Shown here: positions 43,460 through 52,381 of the stretch, piece by piece
Position numbering within the stretch: the first letter of the stretch is position 1
Layout of the letters: every line of letters starts with the position of its first letter
Assembly (NCBI GenBank): GCA_030824555.1
Contig: JAVBXK010000040.1
Location: 31,334-95,333 of the forward strand
DNA length: 64,000 bases
Reading direction: 5' to 3'
Source of the DNA: a bacterium
GTDB taxonomy: Bacteria > Pseudomonadota > Gammaproteobacteria > Burkholderiales > Burkholderiaceae_C
Notes under the pieces: model-generated
Told to the model about the DNA's origin: nothing
What the model saw: only the letters and a program-made list of their open reading frames with translations
Databases searched by the model: none
Translations under genes and position numbers: made by a program

Positions 43460-45934
43460 ATGTCCTTTTACGACACCCGCCCCCCTACCCTCGACGAAGA
43501 AAACCCCAACGCATTCTGGTGGCCCACGCCTCCGTTTGCTGCGTACCCGCAGGTTGAAACGTCATCCGGACCGCTCAAGGGCTTGCTGGAGGGCACGAAC
43601 CAGAAAACCACGCGCACCCTGCTGATGCATTTTGACCTGCGCGGCGCGATGATTTCTGTGCAGATCGCGCGAGGCCAGAAGCCCATTGCAGTGCGGTTCC
43701 AGCAGTTTCGCAGGCTCGATCTGGACGAGCCCATCAACCCCGATGTGGCCAACACGGCAGACCCGCATGCCGACCTGTTGTCGCATCACCCCGTGTCGCC
43801 ATTTGTGGTCACGTACTCAGATGGCACGGTGCTGGAAGGCGACACCATCGGGCACGTGGAGCTGGAGCAAGGCTTGTTCCTGTTTCCGCCGCTGGGCAAT
43901 GTGGGCAGTGTGTCGCGGGTGTTCATTCCTCGGCATGCCTACCGCAGCTACAGCGTGGGCAGCCGTGTGGGCGAAATCCTGGTCGCTCAGTCCAGCGTCA
44001 GTGCAGGTGAGCTGCACCAGGTCATCGTCGAGCAGGACAAGTTGCGCAAGCGCAAGCTGGGTGATGTGCTGGTCAGCCACCAGATCATCACGCCCGATCA
44101 GCTCATTGAAGCCATCGACATGCAGTCCAAGCTGCCCGTCATGCGACTGGGCGAGTCGCTGGTGGCGTTGGGCATGATCACCGATGACCAGTTGCGCGAG
44201 GCCCTGCAACTGCAAAGCAAGGCGCAGGGCACGCCGCTGGGTGAATTGTTGGTCAGCAAAGGCCTGGTTACCCGCGAAAACCTGCAAACCGCGCTGGCCC
44301 ACAAAATGGGCTACCCCATCGTGGACACGGCCACGTTCCCGGTTGAAAACGCGGCACTGAAGGCCGTTAATTTTGCGTTGGCCGAACGCCTGGAGCTGTT
44401 GCCACTCATCCTGCGCGACGGGCGCCTGGTTGTGGCCATGGAAGACCCCACACGCCGGGCTGCCATCAGCGAGCTGGAATTTGCCACCCAGACCAAAGTG
44501 GTGGCCACCCTTGCGAAACTGGGCACCGTGCTGAATGCGCTGGTTCCAGCCTACAAACACCATGGGTTCGAAATCAATTCATCTGGTCGCGCTGACATGC
44601 CCGCCATCGATGGCAGCTCACTGTTGGCCCAGATGCAGTCAGACACGCCGGAGGCGTCAGAAGACGCTGATGCCAATCCGGTAGAGCAAAACGACAACCA
44701 GTTGGTGCGCCTGATCAACACCATGATCATCGAGGCGCATGAGCAGGGCGTGTCTGACATCCACATTGAATGCCCGGCCGGCAAAAGCAAGATCAGGGTG
44801 CGCTTTCGCAAAGACGGGCAGTTGAAAAACTACTTGGAGCTGCCCCCTTCTTACCGCTCTGCGATGGTGGCCCGCATCAAGATCATGTGCGACCTGGACA
44901 TTTCAGAACGTCGGCGCGCACAGGATGGCAAGATCAATTTCGCCAAGTACTCTCCCCATCACAAGCTGGAATTGCGGGTGGCCACCATCCCCACGGCAAA
45001 CGGAGTGGAAGATGTGGTCATGCGTTTGCTGGCTGCGTCCAAGCCGTTGCCGCTGGACAACATTGGCTTGTCACCCCGCAATTTCGAAAAACTGAGCTGG
45101 GCCATCAAACGCCCATATGGCATGGTGTTGTGTGTAGGCCCCACGGGCTCGGGTAAAACCACCACGTTGCACTCTGCGTTGGGTTTCATCAACGACGAGG
45201 GCACCAAAATATGGACGGCGGAAGACCCGGTTGAAATCACGCAACCTGGGCTGCGGCAGGTACAGATCAATCCCAAAATCGACTGGACCTTTGCCAAGGC
45301 ACTCAAGTCATTTTTGCGGGCAGACCCCGACGTGATCATGGTGGGTGAAATTCGCGACGCCGAAACCGCGCACATGGCCATCGAGGCTTCGCTGACCGGT
45401 CACTTGGTGATGTCTACCCTGCACACCAACAGCGCCCCCGAAACCATCACCCGCCTGTTGGACATGGGCATGGACCCGTTCAACTTCGCCGACTCGCTGC
45501 TGGCCGTGCTGGCCCAGCGGCTGGGGCGCCGCCTTTGCAAGGACTGCAAGGTCAGCAAGCCCGCCACGCAGGAGCAAATCGACGAGCTGCTGGACGACTT
45601 CATGCATGCCTATGGCGCAACACCCGTGCGCACCCGCCAGGACTTGCTGGCCGAGTGGGTGGCGCGTTTTGGTGTGCAAGGCCAGCTCATGCACTACCAC
45701 TCACCCGGCTGCCCCAAGTGCGACAACCGTGGCTTCAAAGGACGGGTGGGCCTGCACGAACTGCTGACCGTGTCACGCGACTTGCGCCGCATGATCCAGA
45801 AAGGCGCGCGAGCAGAAGAAATTCAGGCCCAGGCACTTTCGGAAGGCATGCAAACGCTGCGGCAGGATGGGTTGGAAAAAGTGCTGCAAGGCCTGACCAG
45901 CCTGGACGAAGTGCGTGCCATGAGCAACAACTGA
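43460..45934 (+). CDS. GspE/PilB-type secretion or pilus ATPase
   Basis: The 824-residue cytoplasmic hexameric ATPase is of the type II secretion/type IV pilus extension class. After a unique N-terminal segment of about 160 residues there are two MshEN-type modules (about 160-280; SRVGEILVAQSSVSAGELHQ, LGELLVSKGLVTRENLQTAL), which in relatives bind cyclic di-GMP. The ATPase core has Walker A GPTGSGKT (about 560-567), Asp box DPVEITQPGLRQVQIN, Walker B DVIMVGEIRDAET, His box THLHTNSAPETI-like LHTNSAPETITRLLDMG, and a zinc site at C693/C696 and C751/C754. ATG 43460 is preferred; 43394 lacks support. The extended N-terminus (WWPTPPFAAYP ... RFQQFRRLDLDEP) sets it apart from standard PilB. Confidence 0.88.
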   Translation: MSFYDTRPPTLDEENPNAFWWPTPPFAAYPQVETSSGPLKGLLEGTNQKTTRTLLMHFDLRGAMISVQIARGQKPIAVRFQQFRRLDLDEPINPDVANTADPHADLLSHHPVSPFVVTYSDGTVLEGDTIGHVELEQGLFLFPPLGNVGSVSRVFIPRHAYRSYSVGSRVGEILVAQSSVSAGELHQVIVEQDKLRKRKLGDVLVSHQIITPDQLIEAIDMQSKLPVMRLGESLVALGMITDDQLREALQLQSKAQGTPLGELLVSKGLVTRENLQTALAHKMGYPIVDTATFPVENAALKAVNFALAERLELLPLILRDGRLVVAMEDPTRRAAISELEFATQTKVVATLAKLGTVLNALVPAYKHHGFEINSSGRADMPAIDGSSLLAQMQSDTPEASEDADANPVEQNDNQLVRLINTMIIEAHEQGVSDIHIECPAGKSKIRVRFRKDGQLKNYLELPPSYRSAMVARIKIMCDLDISERRRAQDGKINFAKYSPHHKLELRVATIPTANGVEDVVMRLLAASKPLPLDNIGLSPRNFEKLSWAIKRPYGMVLCVGPTGSGKTTTLHSALGFINDEGTKIWTAEDPVEITQPGLRQVQINPKIDWTFAKALKSFLRADPDVIMVGEIRDAETAHMAIEASLTGHLVMSTLHTNSAPETITRLLDMGMDPFNFADSLLAVLAQRLGRRLCKDCKVSKPATQEQIDELLDDFMHAYGATPVRTRQDLLAEWVARFGVQGQLMHYHSPGCPKCDNRGFKGRVGLHELLTVSRDLRRMIQKGARAEEIQAQALSEGMQTLRQDGLEKVLQGLTSLDEVRAMSNN

Positions 45935-46047
45935 GCCAGTGGCCGTTGCTCCCTATGTGGTGTGCGGCATGAATGGATTTTCAACTCAAGACCCCGTTGT
46001 GAAAAGCCGCACCCTCACCAAGCTCTGCAACCGGCCCCCACCTATGC

Positions 46048-47973
46048 CTACGCGGTTTTGAATGCCTCTGCGGCACGGAGCAGCTGCTGGGCCTGCTGGC
46101 TCAAGCTGCTTGCCGCTGCCGCCGATTCTTGAACCAGCGCTGCGTTCTGTTGTGTGGCCTGGTCCATTTGCGCGACGGCCTGGCCCACTTCAGCCACGCT
46201 GGTGCTTTGCGCTGCACTGGCCACGCTGATGTCGCCCATCAGGTCGGTGACCCGTTTGATGGAAGAAACCACGTCTTCCATGGTTTGCCCGGCTTGATCG
46301 ACCAGCGTGGTGCCCGCGTGCACCCTGGACACGCTGTCTGAAATCAGGCCCTTGATTTCTTTGGCCGCTTCGGCGGATCGGCCGGCCAGGTTGCGTACTT
46401 CGCTGGCGACCACCGCGAATCCTCTGCCAGCCTCTCCTGCCCGAGCAGCCTCCACGGCAGCGTTCAGTGCCAGGATATTGGTCTGGAACGCGATGCCGTC
46501 AATCACGCCAATGATGTCTGCAATTTTGTTGGACGACGTGTTGATGTCTCGCATGGTGTGAACCACCTCGGCCACCACTTCGCCACCTTTGACGGCCACA
46601 TCACGTGCCTGATGCGCCAAATCGTTCGCGTCTTTTGCATGCTCGGCATTCTTGTCCACGTGCGCCCGAAGCTGGTCCATGCTGGCAGCGGTCTGTTCCA
46701 GTGCGGCGGCAGCCTGTTCGGTTCGGGCGGACAGGTCGTTGTTGCCCTGCGCGATCTGGTCACTTGCAGTGGCCACGCCTTGAGCATCTGAGCGCACCTC
46801 CGATACAAGCTTGTTGAGTTGTGTTTGCATGACCGACAAGGCATCCAGCAACTTCCCAATTTCATTGGTGCCGTGGCGTGGAAAACGCACGGTCAGGTCT
46901 CCTTGCGAGACTGCTGTGGCCAGCACGACAGCATTGTCCATGGGCACGGTGATGCTGCGAATGAACACCCATGCCAGGCCGACGGCAGCAAGTGTGCCCA
47001 CGATTTGCAGCGCCAACACCCACGCAATGTTCAGGTAAAGCGACCGCACCCTGTTGGCCAGGTTCGACTCCAGTGTGGCCATGGCCATCCCGTTGAACTG
47101 GTAAACGGCATCGATGGTTCGTGTGAATTCATCGAAATATTGGGTGGCAGGAAACGTAATTTCTGCCGCATTGATCAGGTTTTTGTCTGCCATGTCAAGC
47201 GTGGTGTCAACCTGAGCCTTGAGCGCATTCAAAGGTTCTTTCAGTGCTGCTGAAAAGGCGGGGTTTTCGGCCGATGCGTGGCGCACGTATTCGGCCATGT
47301 CATCCTTCAACTCCTTTGCGCGATCTTTCAAACCGAGCAGCACACCTTTGTCTTGCGGGGGCAGGTTGCCCCGTGTGAGAAAACCACTGCCCATGGCTCG
47401 CATGACGCCCAATTTTTCTGTCAGCCATGGGGCACTGGTGAAGGATGCCTGGATCAGATCATGCGTGTCCATGTACGGATCGATCATCAAACCGAATTCG
47501 TCCATGACCTCCGCGTTGAGTCTCAGTAGCGTGGTGATGAATTGTGTGTGCTGCTTTGTGCTGTCCGCTGCCGCCAGTTGCCCGGCCGATACCGCTTGCT
47601 CCAGGCTCTGCCAGCGCTGCTTGCGTTGCGACCATTGCGATTTCAATTCCTGACTGGCACCCGCCCGATCAAGCTGCGATTCGACTTCGGCAATGGCCTT
47701 GTCCACGCTGTCTTTCACAGCGGGTCGACGCTCCTTCATGGCCACGTTGCCAGACAGCATGCCCGAAGAGAGGCCCCGGTGTTGTTGTGCGAACTGGATC
47801 ACTTTCTGCATGGCCATCAACGGCGGCATGCCCCTCACTTCCTGTTGGGCGGTACGAACGTCTTCAAGTGACTTGTTCACGTGGAGTACTGTCGGCACCG
47901 CAGCCATCAGCAGGGTGATCAACCCCAAAATCAGGAATTTTCGGGAAAGACTCAATTGGTCAAGCAGTGACAT
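46048..47973 (-). CDS. methyl-accepting chemotaxis protein
   Basis: The 641-residue chemoreceptor has an N-terminal helix (FLILGLITLLMAAVPTVLHV), a large periplasmic ligand domain (about 33-300; MQKVIQFAQQHRGLSSGMLSG recalls the nitrate/nitrite-sensing NIT-type pattern), a second helix ([23 protein letters not shown]), a HAMP segment (NAVVLATAVSQGDLTVRFPR) and a signalling tip FAVVASEVRNLAGRSAEAAKEIK with the conserved ITNALAL-type hairpin [22 protein letters not shown]. It ends without a CheR pentapeptide. Its ligand is unknown. No other chemotaxis gene lies beside it. Confidence 0.9.
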   Translation of the reverse strand: MSLLDQLSLSRKFLILGLITLLMAAVPTVLHVNKSLEDVRTAQQEVRGMPPLMAMQKVIQFAQQHRGLSSGMLSGNVAMKERRPAVKDSVDKAIAEVESQLDRAGASQELKSQWSQRKQRWQSLEQAVSAGQLAAADSTKQHTQFITTLLRLNAEVMDEFGLMIDPYMDTHDLIQASFTSAPWLTEKLGVMRAMGSGFLTRGNLPPQDKGVLLGLKDRAKELKDDMAEYVRHASAENPAFSAALKEPLNALKAQVDTTLDMADKNLINAAEITFPATQYFDEFTRTIDAVYQFNGMAMATLESNLANRVRSLYLNIAWVLALQIVGTLAAVGLAWVFIRSITVPMDNAVVLATAVSQGDLTVRFPRHGTNEIGKLLDALSVMQTQLNKLVSEVRSDAQGVATASDQIAQGNNDLSARTEQAAAALEQTAASMDQLRAHVDKNAEHAKDANDLAHQARDVAVKGGEVVAEVVHTMRDINTSSNKIADIIGVIDGIAFQTNILALNAAVEAARAGEAGRGFAVVASEVRNLAGRSAEAAKEIKGLISDSVSRVHAGTTLVDQAGQTMEDVVSSIKRVTDLMGDISVASAAQSTSVAEVGQAVAQMDQATQQNAALVQESAAAASSLSQQAQQLLRAAEAFKTA

Positions 47974-48163
47974 GGGATATCTGTCCTGTCAGGGTAACGA
48001 CAACGCCGTGTTTGGCGGGATTCCGGTGAATACCGGTTGAATTGCACTGAGACGGTGCATTTTTGCAGCTCAGTAGGCGCACTGGCAAGTGACCTCAGGA
48101 AAGCCCCACCGACGTGCCAACAGTTTTTGTGGCCACAAGCAACAGAGTGGATCTGTGGCAGGC

Positions 48164-48199
48164 AACAAAAAACCCGCTGACCTGTGGAAATCAACGGGT
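48164..48199 (-). terminator. Rho-independent terminator after tRNA-Gly
   Basis: On the minus strand ACCCGTTGA and TCAGCGGGT form a stem (with one mismatch) around a 10-nt loop, followed by TTTTTTG. It lies 36 nt past the CCA end of the tRNA and is the clearest terminator in the window. Confidence 0.75.
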
Positions 48200-48234
48200 G
48201 ATGAGGGTGTTTGATGCTGTGTGAAGCAGCCATC

Positions 48235-48308
48235 TGGAGCGGGTGATGGGAATCGAACCCACGTTATTTGCTTGGGAAGCAAGAGTCCTACCATTGAACG
48301 ACACCCGC
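48235..48308 (-). tRNA. tRNA-Gly (anticodon CCC)
   Basis: A 74-nt cloverleaf ends in CCA: acceptor GCGGGTG/CACCCGC, D arm GTTC/GGAC, anticodon loop TTCCCAA giving CCC, T arm GTGGG-TTCGATT-CCCAT. The first pair of the anticodon stem (C27-A43) is a mismatch. It reads GGG codons. It lies downstream of two universal stress genes on the same strand and is followed by a good terminator. Confidence 0.95.
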
Positions 48309-48408
48309 TGAGGTGGGCTGCATTCTAGCCGAGAGCAGGCAGCGCTCGACCGATGCCAGGTTGCGCGCCTGGTTGCAGGTTGCGGCAGCGAGGCCGACCT
48401 GCGTGGCT

Positions 48409-48852
48409 TCAGTGCAAAACCAACACAGGCAGGTTGCTTTTGGCGATGATCCGTTTGGTGTGCGAACCGAAAATGAACTCGCCAATGGCGTTGCGACCAT
48501 GGGTGACCATCACAATCATGTCGCAACCCGACTTTTCGGCTTCTTCCATGATCGCCTGGTCAATGATGTACGCCGTCACATGGTGTGCAATGAATTCGAC
48601 ATCAGCAGCTTTGGCACGTTTTTCAAACTGGCCCAGCAAGGCCGAAGCGTGCGCTTCGTTCTTGGTTTCGTTGTCTTTCAACTGATGCATCAGGCTGTCT
48701 GTGCGCGAAGCGGCGGCTGTGATGGGCAAATCGGGCTCCACCACGAAGCCTGTGATTTTTGCGCCGAGTTGCTTGGCCAGCGCAATGCTGCCGTCCATGG
48801 CGCGGTGTGACAGTTCTGATCCGTCAACAGGAACAAATAGGTGCTTGTACAT
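48409..48852 (-). CDS. universal stress protein (UspA family)
   Basis: The 147-residue protein has the UspA fold: start KHLFVPVDGSELSHRAMDGSIAL and the ATP-binding motif G-2x-G-9x-G(S/T) in VTHGRNAIGEFIFGSHTKRII, close to VLVLH at the end. It likely binds ATP and responds to stress or starvation. It follows another Usp gene by 15 nt. Confidence 0.9.
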   Translation of the reverse strand: MYKHLFVPVDGSELSHRAMDGSIALAKQLGAKITGFVVEPDLPITAAASRTDSLMHQLKDNETKNEAHASALLGQFEKRAKAADVEFIAHHVTAYIIDQAIMEEAEKSGCDMIVMVTHGRNAIGEFIFGSHTKRIIAKSNLPVLVLH

Positions 48853-48867
48853 GTGGTGTGGGCCTGC

Positions 48868-49305
48868 TTATTTGGTGAGCAAAACGGGAAGTGTGGTTTC
48901 GTGAAGCAATCGGGTGGCCACGGACCCCATGATCAGACCCGCGACCGAGTTGTGCCCACGGGTGCCCATGACGATCATCGAGCAGCCGTTTGACGCAGCG
49001 AAAGCCGAAATGGTGTGCGCAACCGGACCCACCAGGATGTGCCGGGTGTGTTCCAGTCCAGCACCATCCAGCAGGTCTGTTGCGGCAAGCAATGCTTTTT
49101 CGCCCGCTTCATTGTGAAAGTCGTCGATGGTCTTGCCATCGATGAAGCGCGAAATGTCGGCTGACAACGGTGGTTGCACATTGAGGACCAGCAATTTGGG
49201 TTTGTTCAGGCGTTCTTTGCCCTCACGGATGGCCAACGCCAATGCCCGGATGGCATGTTCGGAGCCGTCAAACGGGATGACCCATTGAGTGGTGTTCGTA
49301 TCCAT
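48868..49305 (-). CDS. universal stress protein (UspA family)
   Basis: The 145-residue protein has the UspA fold: WVIPFDGSEHAIRALALAIRE at the start and GTRGHNSVAGLIMGSVATRLLH as the nucleotide-binding motif. The ATG at 49305 is chosen because AGGAGCGCATGAT precedes it; the longer frame to 49422 overlaps TerC and has no Usp similarity. It stands between TerC and the other Usp gene; all three probably form one transcript. Confidence 0.9.
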   Translation of the reverse strand: MDTNTTQWVIPFDGSEHAIRALALAIREGKERLNKPKLLVLNVQPPLSADISRFIDGKTIDDFHNEAGEKALLAATDLLDGAGLEHTRHILVGPVAHTISAFAASNGCSMIVMGTRGHNSVAGLIMGSVATRLLHETTLPVLLTK

Positions 49306-49319
49306 ATCATGCGCTCCTG

Positions 49320-50036
49320 TTATTTCTCGTTTGCTGACGTTGACACGTCGTGCGCCACAACGGCTTTTTGGCGGTTGGCCATGAATTTCCCGATGCTGAC
49401 CACCAATATCGAGCCGACGCATGCAAACACGTAGTTGGCGTAAGGCACGGCTTTCGCAACGTTTTCTGGCATGGCGGGGTCAGTCAGCAACATGCCACCT
49501 GCAATCCAGCCCAACAAAGCGGCCCCCAGGGTGATCACGATCGGGAGTTTGTCCATCATGGCCAGCACCAGCTTGCTGCCCCACACCACGATGGGAATGG
49601 ACACCAGAATGCCGAACGTGACCAGTACGATGGACCCGTGAGAGGCCCCCGCCACGGCAATCACGTTGTCAAGGCTCATGACGGCATCGGCAACGATGAT
49701 CGTTTTGATGGCTGCGAACAAGGTGGTGCCACCATCGATGCCTTCGTGGGACTCGTCCTCGGGGACCAGCAGCTTGATGCCGATCCACAACAACAGCAGG
49801 GCACCGACGATCTTCAGGTAAGGCAACGCCAGCAATTGGAGCGCAAAGAAGATCATGGCGACCCGCAGCCCGATGGCGCCAAAAACACCCCAGAAGATGC
49901 CCTTGTTGCGTTGCTCGGGGGGCAACTTCCGACAAGCCAGGGCAATGACCACCGCGTTGTCGCCACCGAGCATGATGTCAATGGCGATGATCTGTAAAAC
50001 AGCTATCCAGAATATGGAGGACGTGATGTCGGGCAT
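49320..50036 (-). CDS. TerC-family integral membrane protein
   Basis: The 238-residue protein has about seven membrane segments and the TerC signature with two acidic metal-binding motifs: IDIMLGGDNAVVIALACRKLP and DAVMSLDNVIAVAGA. TerC/Alx-type proteins export manganese or confer tellurite resistance. In many bacteria they help load exported enzymes with manganese. A short tail (about 15 residues) follows. The leader of 210 nt to the next gene shows no clear manganese riboswitch. Confidence 0.9.
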   Translation of the reverse strand: MPDITSSIFWIAVLQIIAIDIMLGGDNAVVIALACRKLPPEQRNKGIFWGVFGAIGLRVAMIFFALQLLALPYLKIVGALLLLWIGIKLLVPEDESHEGIDGGTTLFAAIKTIIVADAVMSLDNVIAVAGASHGSIVLVTFGILVSIPIVVWGSKLVLAMMDKLPIVITLGAALLGWIAGGMLLTDPAMPENVAKAVPYANYVFACVGSILVVSIGKFMANRQKAVVAHDVSTSANEK

Positions 50037-50246
50037 AGGTGGTTGTCTCGTTCGGTCAAAGGTCCGAAATTATGGGGGCCTCAAGTTCATTGGGCGTGTT
50101 CAATGCGCCCACCATCATAGGCAGTGGCGGCGTGGCAAGGTGTACGTAGTTCCACTGAACGTGGTTGCGCGGGCCCGTCCATGATTTGGGCCAGACTGCA
50201 CGCTTTTTACACTGGCTGATCACGCTGTTAACTTGATTCTTGATGT

Positions 50247-50813
50247 ATGCGCATTTTTTCATTTATTGCAGGGATGGTTGCCTTGTCTTGTTTGGTTGGG
50301 TGCACGGGGCTTGCCGCCACTGCGGCGTTGTCAGACTGCACACAGCAGGTAGCCGCAAAGACGCCACGTGACAAAGAGGTTGACCTGACCTTTCACCTCA
50401 CAGTGGAGACGGTAGACCATCAGCGGATTGACATGACAGTCAACCGGCACTGCCGATTCGAAGGGTTCAGCGAGGCGTGCCAGTTCAGCACCCGTGGCAG
50501 CAGTCCGCAGCCGATCTGGTCAGCTGGTCCTCCTGCTGGACCCCAAAGCTTCAAGGTGAAGGATCGGCGGTTTTTTGTGGCCTATCCGGACTGCAAGACG
50601 GCATTTGCATGGCGGTTGCCCCGTCATGCCGACTCGCGCGAATCAGCCGATGGCCCCGGACCGGGGGACGGCACCCGGATGGAATACATGGCCTCCACGG
50701 CGTACCGGTTCCTGATCACGGACGAAAGTGGCAAGGCCCTTGAGGGGAATCCGATGTCTGACTACGTCTGGGAAACGCATGGGTTCAGGGTGGTGTGGGC
50801 CACCATTCATTGA
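50247..50813 (+). CDS. lipoprotein of unknown function
   Basis: The 188-residue protein has a lipobox (ALSCLVGC) after a short signal peptide, so it is a lipid-anchored envelope protein. I recognise no domain. The mature part has six cysteines (SDCTQQVAAK, NRHCRFEGFSEACQF, YPDCKTAF) likely paired, and beta-strand pattern (VDLTFHLTVETVDHQRIDMTV). It is a lone gene with a strong hairpin that starts at its stop codon. Confidence 0.7.
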   Translation: MRIFSFIAGMVALSCLVGCTGLAATAALSDCTQQVAAKTPRDKEVDLTFHLTVETVDHQRIDMTVNRHCRFEGFSEACQFSTRGSSPQPIWSAGPPAGPQSFKVKDRRFFVAYPDCKTAFAWRLPRHADSRESADGPGPGDGTRMEYMASTAYRFLITDESGKALEGNPMSDYVWETHGFRVVWATIH

Positions 50814-50837
50814 GCGCTGCGCCGGGCGCAGCGCTCA
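50811..50837. terminator. strong bidirectional hairpin
   Basis: TGAGCGCTGCGC (50811-50822) pairs perfectly with GCGCAGCGCTCA (50826-50837) with a 3-nt loop, between the convergent lipoprotein and gabD genes. The stem contains the TGA stop. Confidence 0.7.
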
Positions 50838-50843
50838 CCCGCT

Positions 50844-52316
50844 TCACTTCAGGATGTCACCCAGGCACAGGTACTTGATTTCAACGTAGTCGTCCATGCC
50901 GTGGTGCGAGCCTTCGCGGCCCAGGCCGGACTGCTTCACGCCGCCAAACGGCACGTGCTCGGTGGCCAGAATGCCCACGTTGATGCCCACCATGCCGTAC
51001 TCCAGCGCCTCGGCCACGCGGTAGATGCGGCCGATGTCCCGGCTGTAGAAGTAGCTGGCCAGGCCGAACTCGGTGTTGTTGGCCGCGTCAACGGCCTCTT
51101 GCTCGGTTTCGAACTTGAACACCGGGGCAAAGGGGCCAAAGGTTTCTTCTTTGGCGCACAGCATGTCGGCGGTGGCGTCGGCCACCACGGTGGGTTCGAA
51201 GAACTGGCCGGCCAGGCGTTTGCCTCCCACAAGCAAACGGGCACCTTTCGCAACTGCATCGGTCACATGACGCTCTACTTTTTGTAGGGCGGCTTCTTCG
51301 ATCAACGGACCTTGGTTCACCCCGTCTTCAAAGCCATTGCCCACCTTGGCCGTGGCCACTTTGGCAGCGAACTTGGCCACAAACTCATCGTACACGCCGC
51401 TTTGCACGTACAGGCGGTTGCTGCACACGCAGGTCTGGCCGGCGTTGCGGTACTTGCTGGCAAACGCGCCCTCCACTGCGCTGTCGATGTCGGCGTCGTT
51501 GAACACGATGAACGGGGCATTGCCGCCCAGCTCCAGGCTCATTTTTTTGACGGTAGGGGCACTTTGCGCCATCAGGATGCGGCCCACTTCGGTGGAGCCG
51601 GTGAAGCTGATGTGGCGCACCACGTCGCTGGCGCACAGCACCTTGCCCACGGCAATGCTGTTGTCTGCATCGGCGGTGATCATGTTCAGTACCCCGGCCG
51701 GGATGCCCGCGCGGATGGCCAGCTCGGCGGCGGCCAGCGCGGTCAGCGGCGTGAGCTCGGCAGGTTTGATGATGACGGTACAACCTGCCGCCAGCGCCGG
51801 GGCCACCTTGCGGGTGATCATGGCCAGCGGGAAGTTCCAGGGGGTGATGGCGGCGCACACGCCGATGGGCTGCTTCAGCACCATCAGGCGGCGGTTGTTG
51901 TCGAACTGGGGCAGGGTTTCGCCATTCACGCGCTTGGCTTCTTCGGCAAACCACTCCACGAAGCTGGCGCCATAGGCCACTTCGCCCTTGGCCTCGGGCA
52001 GGGGCTTGCCCTGTTCGGCGGTCATGATGCGGCCCAGATCGTCCTGGTTGGCCATCAGCAGGTCGTACCACTTGCGCAGGATGATGCTGCGCTCCTTGGC
52101 GGTTTTGCTGCGCCAGGCAGGCCATGCGGCATTGGCGGCGGCTATGGTTGCTTGCGCATCGGCTGCGCCCAGGTTGGCCACATCGGTCAGCTTGAGGCCG
52201 GTGGCGGGGTCGAGCACATCGAAGCGGCTGGCACCCGGCACCCATTGGCCGTTGACCAGGGCGTCGGTTTTCAGCAGGGTGGGATCTTTGAGTTGGGAGA
52301 GGGGCGATGTGGTCAT
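50844..52316 (-). CDS. gabD: succinate-semialdehyde dehydrogenase (NAD(P)+)
   Basis: The 490-residue aldehyde dehydrogenase has the family blocks PWNFPLAMITRKVAPALAAG, the glycine motif FTGSTEVGRIL, the general base in MSLELGGNAPFI and the catalytic cysteine in RNAGQTCVCSN. It is closest in pattern and length to GabD, which oxidises succinic semialdehyde to succinate. It is the last gene of the minus-strand operon of GABA aminotransferase and ureohydrolase, which supports this substrate. ATG 52316 is the family-consistent start; the earlier ATG at 52412 adds a run without similarity that overlaps the preceding gene. Confidence 0.92.
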   Translation of the reverse strand: MTTSPLSQLKDPTLLKTDALVNGQWVPGASRFDVLDPATGLKLTDVANLGAADAQATIAAANAAWPAWRSKTAKERSIILRKWYDLLMANQDDLGRIMTAEQGKPLPEAKGEVAYGASFVEWFAEEAKRVNGETLPQFDNNRRLMVLKQPIGVCAAITPWNFPLAMITRKVAPALAAGCTVIIKPAELTPLTALAAAELAIRAGIPAGVLNMITADADNSIAVGKVLCASDVVRHISFTGSTEVGRILMAQSAPTVKKMSLELGGNAPFIVFNDADIDSAVEGAFASKYRNAGQTCVCSNRLYVQSGVYDEFVAKFAAKVATAKVGNGFEDGVNQGPLIEEAALQKVERHVTDAVAKGARLLVGGKRLAGQFFEPTVVADATADMLCAKEETFGPFAPVFKFETEQEAVDAANNTEFGLASYFYSRDIGRIYRVAEALEYGMVGINVGILATEHVPFGGVKQSGLGREGSHHGMDDYVEIKYLCLGDILK

Positions 52317-52381
52317 GGATGTCTCTTGGGTAAGGGTGAAGGTGTGAGAGTCAGTGTAGGGACAAAGGCGTGCGGTCTCAG

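Noticed and set aside
50037..50246. Possible yybP-ykoY manganese riboswitch upstream of TerC
   Set aside because: TerC genes often carry one, but no GGGGAGTA-type core with paired arms is visible on the minus strand.
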